A DNA stretch of 21,869 bases from Mnemiopsis leidyi. Lineage: Eukaryota; Ctenophora; Tentaculata; Lobata; Bolinopsidae. The notes beneath the pieces were generated by a model, which had not been told where the DNA came from, did not search any database, and worked only from the letters and a program-made list of their open reading frames with translations. The stretch spans positions 156,794 through 178,662 of the forward strand of contig JH154547.1 of assembly GCA_000226015.1 (NCBI GenBank). The letters run 5' to 3'. The translations under genes were made by a program, and so were the position numbers. This document shows, piece after piece, positions 8,701 to 17,900 of the stretch (positions within the stretch are counted from its first letter, which is position 1; every line of letters starts with the position of its first letter).

Positions 8701-10404
8701 ACTAGTTTAGTTTTTGAGGTTGGTGCAAAACTAGTTCAGTTTGTCAGGTTGGTGCACCCACCAAGTCAGATATTTTCTCCAAGACTAAGATAAGATTTGA
8801 ATTTTTGAGGGACACACAATGATACAGCACTTATCAGAATGAATTCTTCGTAATAAAATTACATCGCTAGTCCTGAAAACGTGAAAAGTTAAGACTGTGG
8901 ATAAATATACAACTATAAACTCTAATTAAAGAAAAATTTTATACTCTAGAGAAAACGGGGGTGTCAATCACTTAGAATCAAGTCATGTAACCAAATATTC
9001 GAAACAGAAACAAGCAAACTCCCTTCCCCAAACCCCCCATAAATAATTAACGTACTACTACAATTCTATTAAGCCCACAAATATTAGTTCTAAGAGAAGA
9101 TTTTGCAGATATAGATCGACTATAAATCAAAGGTGGATCTAGTGTAGATCTACTATATATTTAGATTCAATATAAAATATAAGATATCCTGATCTCATAC
9201 TCAATACTCATACTCCTCGCTTTACTGTAGGTACTATCTGTGCCACGATCCGGAAGGGATAAAGAGTTGTCCTGGAAACATTCTAGCATGGAGTGACCCT
9301 ACTGTCGGGGAAATTTCTGAAAACTTTATCGGAAAGGTAACGTTTTCGCATAGACTTGATTAAACTACCTTAATTAAATCCTCAATATTTTGAACAAATT
9401 CATACATTTCAATTTCGAGAGTTGAATTAATGGGGATTAACTCAGTAGAGCAAGACACTTTTTATTTGATTTTGTTACAAATACATGGTTTTTGGAATAT
9501 CATCATAATTTTATGGTTGCAGGTGGCAATGGGAATGTTCTTAATAACAGCGCTGGTTGCGTACCCCCTCGAACACTTTTCTTGTTTTAATACTTTGAAT
9601 AGGATGCTATATGGTGAATGGGGTCAACCATCATCCATATTAAGGTGTGTTTTGGTTTTTTATCAAATCATATAGCAGACTTTGCTTTGACTGTTTCCTT
9701 TTATGCATTTCATACACAGATTCGCACTTTACTTAGCTATTTACAATTATAAACTTAAACTGAAGACATTTTCCAGATATATTTATTGTTTATATTTATG
9801 GTTTATATAGTATCTTTTTAGTTTGATAATAAAGCTTGGTTTGGTAATCTGCACTACTTTGCCTGCTATTTATCTCGACAACATTGGACCTCTTTTAGCG
9901 TGGGCAGGTATTTAAAAAATGTTAGAAATAGAAATATTTAGGTTCTCTCCCAGAATCAGATTCATACGTTATTACAAGCATTTTCATATATGAAAATATA
10001 TTATTATCATGACTAAAGAGTAAAGAACCAATTATTGCTTTAACTTTAACTTTAAGATAGAATAATAAAAAACTTGTCCGGAAATTGCCACTGCCTGTCA
10101 CACAAATACAATTCGAAACATCTGTTTGTACTAGCGAATTTTGACTAACTTTTCCTATGAACAGTCGTCATAGAATTTCAAACTAAAGTCACTATTAGTC
10201 TTATTTGTTCCAGGTACTTTAGCTGCGTTTCCTCTGGGCTTTCTACTTCCCTTGTCCCTCTCCTTAAAGCACAGAAACAACGCGATACCCTTATCTATCT
10301 TCCAGATTGTAGTCAGATGGACACTCTTAATTGTGTCTGCGATACTTATGATCCTACAAACTTTTCAAAATATTCCAACTTTAGACTGGAAATTATTCCA
10401 TTGA
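5765..10404 (+). CDS. SLC38-like: SLC38/AAAP-family amino-acid transporter gene (multi-exon, 5' end unresolved)
   Basis: This gene encodes a polytopic membrane transporter of the AAAP superfamily, closest by eye to SLC38 members such as SLC38A11. Those carry neutral amino acids, often with sodium, at the plasma membrane or lysosome. Exons by GT-AG splicing: 5765-5795 (tentative), 6664-6867, 7117-7235, 7479-7511 (tentative), 7689-7821, 7948-8142, 8439-8536, 9231-9336, 9523-9644, 9822-9907, 10214-10404. The TM1 block (SKAYFNL...IPYSFDKTG), the GFVCHQ motif (family: AFVCHH), the LVAYPLEHF helix and the LAAFPLGFLLP helix fall in the expected order. The exons from 7689 onward join in one frame to TGA at 10402-10404. 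The segment around TM3, expected between 7236 and 7688, was not found, and the 7511/7689 junction does not match in phase. An exon is therefore missed, or the copy is damaged there. TM1 lacks the usual glycine motif. Substrate is unknown. Confidence 0.8.
5933..5950. repeat. 18-bp perfect palindrome
   Basis: GTCAATATATATATTGAC reads the same on both strands. It is followed by a second AT-alternating run, so it may simply be part of a TA-rich simple repeat. Confidence 0.8.
6258..6536. repeat. Fold-back / MITE-like inverted repeat with TAGCCGCT ends
   Basis: The left end (TTAGCCGCTAAAGGACTGGC) and the reverse complement of the right end (TAGCCGCTGAAACCGGCCCG) share their first bases. Inside the arms, GCTTAAGAGCCACTCTATAACC on the left corresponds to the reverse complement of the block at 6488-6511 on the right, with only a few differences. 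Related GAGCCGCTT/AGAACCG motifs recur inside. The element is much more GC-rich than its flanks. It carries no ORF, which fits a non-autonomous DNA transposon. It lies ~130 bp upstream of the first firm transporter exon. Confidence 0.65.
6664..6867 (+). CDS. SLC38-like gene, exon with cytosolic N-terminus and TM1
   Basis: The acceptor is tttctttcgttctatag. The exon encodes a charged cytosolic stretch (ELKDNFEQELIKGASKF) and then TM1 (AYFNLTVCVIASALLSIPYS). The phase-1 end (ACG G) joins the next exon to give DKTGWLVGVPLLAG, as in the family's KxG turn between TM1 and TM2. The donor (G|gttttt) is weak but is required by the homology. Confidence 0.75.
7117..7235 (+). CDS. SLC38-like gene, TM2 exon
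   Basis: Encodes WLVGVPLLAGVGFCVDYTLL followed by a basic/acidic loop ending YDYQELCE. This matches the family pattern of TM2 (..DYSL..) and the following 'YQEL' segment. Acceptor tttcag, donor GAG|gtatcg, ends in phase 0. Confidence 0.8.
7479..7511 (+). CDS. SLC38-like gene, possible small exon (end of TM3)
   Basis: Thirty-three nucleotides between ctctaagtttcag and AGA|gtgagt encode SYDFISDHICR, which resembles the family segment SYNIIAGDTLSK. The end is phase 0, but the next exon needs two carried bases, so at least one boundary is wrong. Confidence 0.35.
7689..7821 (+). CDS. SLC38-like gene, TM4 exon
   Basis: Encodes a short loop (LMGILRADWVKYALDSNVPL) and a strongly hydrophobic helix (LILLLTIVIILPVSSFATLK). 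The 'LP.S....LK' ending corresponds to the family's LPLSL..IA.LG segment. Donor AAG|gttggt, phase 0. Confidence 0.75.
7948..8142 (+). CDS. SLC38-like gene, TM5-TM6 exon with FVCH motif
   Basis: Sixty-five codons encode SSMISLVSILILSLSLLYF, a charged loop, and then VFATGFVCHQIITPTLFSLP. The FVCH motif is a strong family signature; the second His of FVCHH is Gln here. Acceptor tgtttcag, donor CCG|gtgaga, phase 0 at both ends. Confidence 0.85.
8439..8536 (+). CDS. SLC38-like gene, TM7 exon
   Basis: Encodes a basic cytosolic loop (KRKNYNKVIHLTMG) and a helix ending FVLVGLSG, corresponding to the family's '...G(Y)LTF' helix. Acceptor atcttcag, donor GG|gtaagt, phase 2. Confidence 0.8.
8571..8757 (+). 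repeat. 29-bp minisatellite in an SLC38-like intron
   Basis: Six consecutive 29-bp units begin at 8571, 8600, 8629, 8658, 8687 and 8716, with a partial seventh at 8745. The core is GGTTGGTGCAAAACTAGTTT. The first three copies are almost identical and the later ones carry a few substitutions. The array starts 35 bp after the exon end. Confidence 0.95.
9231..9336 (+). CDS. SLC38-like gene, extracellular/luminal loop exon
   Basis: Encodes a hydrophilic loop (YYLCHDPEGIKSCPGNILAW) with two Cys, then a segment ending ENFIGK. It lies between TM7 and TM8, where the family has its variable loop. Acceptor tttactgtag, donor AAG|gtaacg, phases match both neighbours. Confidence 0.8.
9523..9644 (+). CDS. 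SLC38-like gene, TM8 exon
   Basis: Encodes the helix VAMGMFLITALVAYPLEHFS, matching the family's 'LTYP.ECF' block, and a loop that ends in phase 2 (TTA AG). Acceptor atggttgcag. Confidence 0.85.
9822..9907 (+). CDS. SLC38-like gene, TM9 exon
   Basis: Encodes IIKLGLVICTTLPAIYLDNI followed by GPLLAWAG. This corresponds to the family's helix before the '..L.G.' turn. Acceptor tatctttttag, donor GCAG|gtattt, phase 1. Confidence 0.85.
10214..10404 (+). CDS. SLC38-like gene, last exon (TM10-TM11)
   Basis: Begins with the GTLAAFPLGFLLPLSLSLKH helix (family: G.LCA.PL.FI.P...YLK) and ends with a second helix (VVRWTLLIVSAILMILQTF) and a short tail to TGA. The predicted C-terminus is short (NIPTLDWKLFH). 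Confidence 0.85.
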
Positions 10405-10431
10405 ACCTGTAGTTTGTAAATTTAACCGGAC

Positions 10432-10454
10432 TGCAGATATTTAATATCTGCAGA
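10432..10454. repeat. Perfect 11-bp inverted repeat in the transporter 3' UTR
   Basis: CTGCAGATATT and AATATCTGCAG flank a single central T, 28 nt after the stop codon. In RNA it could not form a loop this tight, so a DNA-level palindrome or chance is more likely than a functional hairpin. Confidence 0.75.
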
Positions 10455-10662
10455 TATTTATTATCTGAGATAACGTTTGTCAACTGGCCAGGGAAAGTCG
10501 CTTACTAGGCTTTGCTTTTTGTGATATTAATATTGTTCGATTTTCTTACTTTTGCTGAAATTTGCCCACATTTTCCTCTTTTACAAATTCAAATTGTAAA
10601 TATGCTAGTTAATTTATTTGTTTGATACCAATCTTGGGTGTTATTCCTTAGAGTTTTTCAAA

Positions 10663-10668
10663 AATAAA
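10663..10668 (+). terminator. Polyadenylation signal AATAAA for the SLC38-like gene (candidate)
   Basis: The first canonical AATAAA on the plus strand after the stop codon lies 259 nt downstream, a normal 3' UTR length. A second AATAAA occurs near 10803. Confidence 0.5.
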
Positions 10669-11619
10669 AGTGAAATCTTAATTAATCCTCGGGCAAATCG
10701 CCAAACTTTGTGGAGACTCCGCTTCGCAGCAGCAAGCGAAACAACGTCTAGAAACGGACAAAGGAAACACATCATATACAATGAAAAAGAAAATAGTCAA
10801 AAATAAAATCATAAATACTCTTTAGCTATTTCTTCAAAGCTAAAGTACTTAATTCATCTCATGTTGGCACCATTTCAAGATCACAAAACGCAAGATCATA
10901 TAGGCGAGTCAATACAGGTCTGGATCAACTTACATCTGACTGGCTCAACTAAATAAATTTACACGGCAGCTAAATACAGAACAATAAAAGGTCAAAGCAG
11001 AGGCTGAAAGTATCAGAGGCCATAAACATTATTAAGGCGGCTATGTACGTGGGGTTGTTCGATAATTAAAGACAGTTATAATGATATTTACATCTGTTCT
11101 ATCGTCAAAAGATGCGAATAAAAACTTTGACGGCACATGACGTAGGCCTAAAAACATACAATCTAAATATTAAATTCGAAGAATAGTGCATTGGTTTTGA
11201 AAGTTATATCTTTAAATCATCAAATTTGAAAATTGTGTATTGCTCTGTACAAGTTAGAATTAAATGTTTCCATATAAATATCTCAAATTCCTAACTTATA
11301 GCTCGCTTCCTAAAATATTTCGTAAAATTTGTCATCTTTGTGGAAACTTTTTACACAATACATCATATTTACCATAAAATTAATTTATTTAACTTAAACA
11401 TCAAATCTTACCATAAATTCTTTATAAAGTCGGCGAAAAATCAAATATCTTTGAAGCGGTGAACAATGGTCGAGCAGTGAAATGATTTGGTGAAACGCCG
11501 CCAGTTTCAGGTCGACATTAAATCGAGATTGAAAATAAACTATCTAATATTTACATAACCCTAACCCTGTGACACAGGTCCTTTCGAAAAATCTGTCACG
11601 TTCACAACTTCAACACGCT
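10669..11619. other. Convergent intergenic stretch
   Basis: AT-rich, with no supported gene. It separates the 3' end of the transporter (+) from the 3' end of the channel (-). The short ORF at 10618-10806 has no recognisable domain and overlaps the presumed 3' UTR. Confidence 0.5.
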
Positions 11620-11830
11620 TTACCACGTGGTAACTACATGCGCTTCAGGTGACGTCATCAATCTGGGCGCCACGTGACGTCATAAATACCGACACCACGT
11701 GAGTCGTGACGTCATCATTCGGCACGTCACGTGACGTCATCACTCTGTATCATGTGATCAGGACGACGTCTCTTTCCCTCCAAACGATGATCTGACAGAC
11801 TGGCTGCGTATTTCCAGGCAGGTCACGTGA
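11620..11830. promoter_or_regulatory. Cluster of E-box (CACGTG) and CRE (TGACGTCA) palindromes
   Basis: CACGTG occurs at 11624, 11671, 11696, 11728 and 11824. TGACGTCA, the consensus CREB/ATF site, occurs at 11650, 11675, 11707 and 11732. Two of the pairs are fused as CACGTGACGTCA. The first E-box sits in a perfect 14-bp palindrome, TTACCACGTGGTAA. The CRE spacing is 25, 32 and 25, so 57-bp periodicity shows a duplicated module. The region is much more GC-rich than its flanks and lies just 3' of the predicted channel stop codon. It could be an enhancer, part of the channel 3' UTR, or a promoter for an unseen transcript. Confidence 0.65.
11650..11763. repeat. Two-copy ~57-bp tandem repeat carrying CRE and E-box sites
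   Basis: Both TGACGTCATCA starts (11650, 11707) and both fused CACGTGACGTCA sites (11671, 11728) are exactly 57 bp apart. The sequence between them has diverged while the binding-site cores are unchanged. Confidence 0.7.
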
Positions 11831-11917
11831 CTACCCGCCCCTCTCTTGTGTGCTGTGAAGTTCGACCCTGTGCGATATCCCCTGGAGTGTAGATCTCTAC
11901 TTCCCAATCTTCTGGTT

Positions 11918-11949
11918 CTATATGTCGCCTGATGGCGAGGTCGACAGTA
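11918..11949 (-). CDS. Calcium channel, tentative last exon
   Basis: After acceptor aaaatttcag, two bases complete a Val codon and the frame continues LSTSPSGDI to a TAG at 11920-11918. The phase fits the previous exon. Another frame of the same segment stays open for about 40 codons (VDLAIRRHIEPEDWEVEIY...) and could be used with a different donor, so the true C-terminus is uncertain. Confidence 0.4.
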
Positions 11950-14900
11950 CTGAAATTTTTATGCGTTAAAATTTTGATATTCGGAGTAACGGAGTTATTT
12001 ACTCATGCTTGTATCGATAAAATCCCTTGCTTTCAAGTAAACTAAATTCACGCCCCATTTAGACTTAATTTGTCACAGAAGATAAAACAATTCAAATTAA
12101 AAACTTATTAATAGATCAAATGCTTATTAATAGATTAAATGCCCAAGACGACAAATTCTGACCTAAAAATGAGATATGTATCATTCTGAAAATAACGAAT
12201 TCATGAATTAATATATCTAGTGATCCTTGAGAATCAACAGACGGTGTCAAAATAATGATCAAACTGTTGAAAACTACAACCAGAACCACAACCGAATACT
12301 AAGTTTGTAAGTTAAGCTAATACAACCCAGCTTCCAACCTGTTAAGAGATTAGGAGAATTATTGTTGTTGAGTTCGCCTAACTCGATATCCTTTGATGAT
12401 GTCCGATGTGGTAGGCGAGGTGTTGATCCCGAGCTCCGGTTATTATAGTTGTCTGTTCGTTTGTGCTTCACCGAGTTGAACAGGTTACTTACTATGCTGT
12501 GTACTGGCTGCAGAGATGGAAGGGTCTTAGTATGGTAAATAGATTTGAAAATTCAGTTCGTCCGGACGGATTGAGTTTTTAATAGCGACACGTTTTTTGC
12601 TGAAATTTTGGTCACAAAAAACGTGTGCAACTTCAACTGATTCTGAAATTTTTGTAAGACCATCTGTCTGTTTAATTGTGCGTCTGTCCGTTTGTTTGTG
12701 TACCTTTTTACTGATGTTATTGTACTCGTCATCATCTGATTCCAAGTCTAACTCCCCTGAAATCTGCCTCTTTAACGGCTTGCTTAATTCGTGGGGTATA
12801 CGCAGTCCAGCCTGAAACAGTTTGTAGTTTGTACTTGTAATGCAAGGTGAATGCATATAAAAGGTATAATATTGTACAATTGTATATTATACCACCGTAT
12901 AATGAACATTTTGAGATTGTTAATTCTACAGTTGTACAATGTACATGCATTGTATGAAGGATGTACATACAATACATAGATTGGGTCTTTAATAGACGCC
13001 CAAACTAACAAGGACTTGAATTGTAATTCATGGTTAGCTTAAATTCGTTACTGGTTACGATCTCATCAACAGAAGTAAAATACGGTGTTTATCTATAAAA
13101 CAATAATTGACGTCTTACCACCAAGGGCTGCTGCTGAGATTTCTGGAACTCTTCTTCTCGCTTCTTCTGAAGATGTCTGTAAAACTTCTGAATCATAAGG
13201 GTCGCATATATCTTAGCCACAGTCTCGACTTCTTTTCCTGGCTCTGACAGTGGATATAAGATGTGAACATATGCAAAAGTAATTCTAATGGCTATACTTC
13301 TTTTAAAAAAATAGTTCCAAGATTTTTTCCATGTTACCAAACCCATCAAAATAGAAAGAAAATTAGCCCAGCAGTTGGATAACGAATACCAATCAATAAA
13401 ACAAAGTTCCAAAAACGAAAGTTGGAAAAAACAAAGTTCTGGAAACTGACCGTCAACAGGGAGTACCCTCTCCAAGAGTTTAGAGCGCATCCCCGGGAAC
13501 GTACGACAAATCTCCCCTTTTAGCTGCTTGTTCATATCAGAGACAGCATTCACTCCTTTCGGCATGTGAATGTCGAGTGATGTTCTCACCAGAGCAAACA
13601 ACGTGGCGGTAAACTCGACTGTCCCGTCTTGAAGAAGTGGCATGTTCATTCCAATCATTCGCTGAAAGCAGAGGATTTAAAAACGAACAATGCTCATAAT
13701 TTAGCACGTTTAATTTTTTGAGTCAATCCCTAGCCAAGATAATAAGAACAAAATCCTGCTGTTGTAGGAACTAGCGTTAAAAGTTTAGGGAAATATAATG
13801 ATGAAATGAGAAACTTCATCACCACGGGCAAAATCTTAACTGAAACTTATCAGCAGGAGCTGTTTTCTGTTTTTGAGTCTCAAAAGATGATATCGATCGA
13901 TAAAATTTAGTTTTTTCATCCTCATAGACGAGTGAAGGTGAAGGCCACTTCAACGAAGCCATTTAAAAAAGAATAGCCACCCTTTCTCGAGTCCGATAGG
14001 AAAAACTAAAATAGTCGTTACCAAAATAACGATATTAACGACTCTGTGCAACACAACACTGTACAACAAGACAGGAACTCACCATGTAGGCGACACGATC
14101 AGGACACTTTTTACCCAACCCCAGGGGCGGAGATATCCTCTTTAACAATTTTATAACATCCTCGTGCTTAATTCTACCCGAGGCTTTCGGATCAAAATCG
14201 GCCCATTTTCTGACAAACTTATTTAAATGATGTAGTCCGACTATAGACATATCGCGAGTGAGATAATCGAAGTTGTCGATAATAACAGAGACGAAGAGGT
14301 TTACGACAAGGAATTGGGAGGTGATGACGAAAGTACAAAAGTAGATGAGAGAAAAGGAAGAGCCACAGTTGGTATCTTTGTTTCCCGAGGAGACATCACT
14401 GCAGATAGCTCGTTCTGGAGTTAGATCCCGCATGATGGCGTGCCATGCTTCTCCCGTCGAACATCTGACGACGATTACAGTTTTAACAACAACAAAAATT
14501 ACAGTTTTAACAGCTATAAAGCATGGCGTTAAAAATATAGGTTATCTCACTTTCTAGGTGCAAGTGATTTTATAAAATGAAACATCACTTCATCAGTTTT
14601 CGATATGGACTCACCTGAACAATAAAATCATAGCGTTCTCAAAACTCTCAAAGTTGTTATATCTTGTGATCACATAATCCGGGTTGTTGTCAGGATCTGC
14701 TATAACTTTTCCAAATATCTGCATTCCAATAATGGCGTAGATGTAGAAGGTCAGCATGACGAGGAACATCACGTGAGGAAGACTCTTCAAAGCTTTGAGG
14801 AAGACAAAGAGAAGCGTCCTCATCTCACCCCCGTAGTTGAGAAGTTTGATCAGACGAGCTGCTCGGAACATCTTCACCAGACGTGAGATCATGAAGTTGT

Positions 14901-17900
14901 CCTGAAGTAGAAGGGTGGTTTAGGGGTGGTGAGTAGCGGATTATGGGTGGATTTAGGGTGGTGAGCTGTGGTTTGGGGTGGTGAGCTGATAAGTAAAACT
15001 GGAAAGTGGAGGTTTAAAACTAGGAACGCGGGAAATGGTATGGACAGGAAAGTGTATGACTCGGAGAGGGGGAGCACGAAAAGTGAAAACTGGTGAAATA
15101 AAAAATTTAAAAGTTCTCTTGGTGAAATCATCAAAAATCGTTCAGTCACACATAAGAGTAGATAGACTAGCAAAATCTGAGTCCCATATGAAAATGTCAG
15201 GCGAGTTGTCATAACGGCTTCACTCATTCATAGCAGACAGGACTTCATTCATAAACGGGTAATTCATGCCAATAACTATTAACTTCACGTAATTTAGAAA
15301 ATAACACGTTGATGTCAATTAATAATGTTGGTAGGTTTGAAAGCAGATAGCCCTATAACCATATACTACTATAGCTAATGACTCGATTGAAAAAGGTCTG
15401 CTTTAAATTACTAAACTGCTTTTGCCTTGACCTGAGAATTAGGAGTAGCTCGAGGCAGCCGGGTAAACTTAAAATCACATTGAAAAGATGTTGTGAAGAA
15501 GTAGCAAATTCAGATAACTTAGCAGATACATCGTGTCAAAATTAAAGGAAGAATGCAAGCACTCCGAAATTACCTTTCCGCTTGCGTTTTCCTGAAAGTC
15601 CCAGGTGAAGTAAATATAAAGTTTGTCTCACACGTGATCAGAAAATCCATTTTATGCTAAGCTAATGTGCCGTAAACATTACTAACTTACCATTAAAATA
15701 TAACAAATTATACCAAAATCGTAGGTTTTTGAGTAGTGAATAATAACGATTACTACAAAAATCGTAGTTGAACCTGAAGTGTAACTTACCGTGTACCAAG
15801 TGCTGACCATGATGTCGATGAAGGAGCCGACCAGGACTACGAAGTCGAATATGTTCCATGACCCACCCAAAAAGTACTGTTTAACCCCGTACGCAGCCAG
15901 CTTCAGGATGATATCGACCGTGAAGACCGCCACCAAGATCGCGTTAACTGTCTCAAGTCCTGTCTCATAGTCGCGCGACATGCCGTGATACTGAAATGGG
16001 ATATCGAGAAGTGAGATAATGCTATCGGGCTGAAGGTAAAACTGGCTCATAAAGTTATCATATGCCTTTATGATTCGTAACGAATGAATAATTATCATCA
16101 TCACAATTCAACAACGACAGTTATCAGTATTGGTGAATACAGGTCGAACAAAAGACAGCTCGAGCTAGAAAATCTGCTCAACCAAGCGGCTAGTCATAAG
16201 GACTAACTTTAGAAAAAAAGGACTTACCGGCATCATGAGCTGTATCGTGTTGATGAAGATGATAAACATAATAAGGTTTGTGTAAATGGAGGATGACACG
16301 ACCTGCCACAGTTTGTACCGGAGTCCTTCCTCATTGTTTGGGATGTACTTGTTTTGGGGCTTCACTTTTAGAGAGAACTCGATACAGCTCCTCTGAAATA
16401 CGACTGTCTTCAGATACAGGGATTTTACAAATACTTTACATATTTTACAAATGAATCCCTTAATGTTAATCAATTGACTCGGTTATTAAACTTAGATTTT
16501 TGGAGACACCACTCAACCAGTTGACGAACCTTGTTACGGTCGAGTATAGAAGTCTCGTTGTCCTTCTCGCCCTTCTCCTGGAAGGTGACGATGACGAAAC
16601 CAACGAAGATGTTGATCATGAAGAAGGACATGACGACCAAGTAGACGACTATGTAGATGCAGAGAGCGGGGTTGGCGTTCTCAATAGGGCCGTGGTCTTT
16701 CAGACTGGCGTCCATCATGTTTGTCATCACATCAGGCCAACCCTGCACACGTGTAGTGAATACAATTAATTGTCTGTTCAGCAAAACATCAACAAAATTT
16801 TAATTAATCATGTTGTTTTAGCTTTGATCTTTACCAAATGCTTAATGTTAAAAAGATGCAGTTTAAATTGCTTTCGGTGGAATTAGATTCGGTGGAATTA
16901 GATTCAAGTCTTGCTCGGCAGTTTAACTCACCTCAAAAGTCGCTACAGTAAAAAGTGTCAACATGGCGAGTTGTACATCGTCAAAACGGAAGAAGTGTTT
17001 CTGCCATTTTCGTTCTTCCACCTTTCGGTTTTCGGCATCGTTTGAGGGAAATGCGAAGTAGGAACCCCTGATGGAATGTTAGTCAGCATGATTATATTTC
17101 AACTTAGTGAAAGTGTTAGATAGCATTTCATATTACCACAGTTATAAAACGTCGTTAAGTTTTAGTTGAGGTTTTAAATTTGTTGTCAGGGCCATCAAGT
17201 ATCAACCAAAGTCCAACAGCTACATCTTCAAGAACTTACATGCATTCTGGTGCCGTTTTCTTGGATGAATCCGTGCAGAAGAAAAACTTTCCCTGAAATT
17301 GAAACAATTATGATCCATCCGTAGTCTATAGTTTACATGTAAATTTGAAACTCAGAATGGATTAACAGCTCAGTACATGTACAACAAAGAATCAACACAG
17401 AAATTTGCAACTGCATTGCACACAGAACTAACAGCGTTTTTTGACTCTTCATTCTTACAAGGTATATTTTTATGTGATTTTACATCAAGGACAAGATCTA
17501 ATTTAAGGAAACGTGACATTCTCACAAAACTGAAGAAGACAGGAAACCATCACATGCCGGACAAATGACAATCATCTCTTTTAGATCTTAAGTCTCAACA
17601 CTATCGATTTACACAGTACAGATTGCATAACACACAACCAATTGGTATAAGATTATTTTGAACTTCGTCTTCAATTATCTCGAATTATTAATGAATAAAT
17701 AAAATCCTAAATCATTGATTAGCGAATAAAGCCAACGCGCCGCGCACTTTTCTTAATGACAACGTAAACATCCAATGCTGCTAGGTTAGATTAAGAGATG
17801 AGCTTTCGCGCGCGCTCAATATTTTCCAAAATGAACCAAAGGTGTCCCACCGAGGCGCTATATAGTCGAATAATTACTGGACCTGTATAGCAGAGCTAGA

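Noticed and set aside
11555..11568. CCCTAACCCT, a telomere-like motif
   Set aside because: It is too short (little more than one unit) to be an interstitial telomeric array.
14889..15227. Minus-strand ORF of 112 codons
   Set aside because: It lies wholly in a channel intron apart from a few bases, shows no domain, and the exon frames on either side join without it.
16500..16769. Plus-strand acidic ORF opposite the III S6 exon
   Set aside because: It is the antisense shadow of a strongly conserved channel exon.
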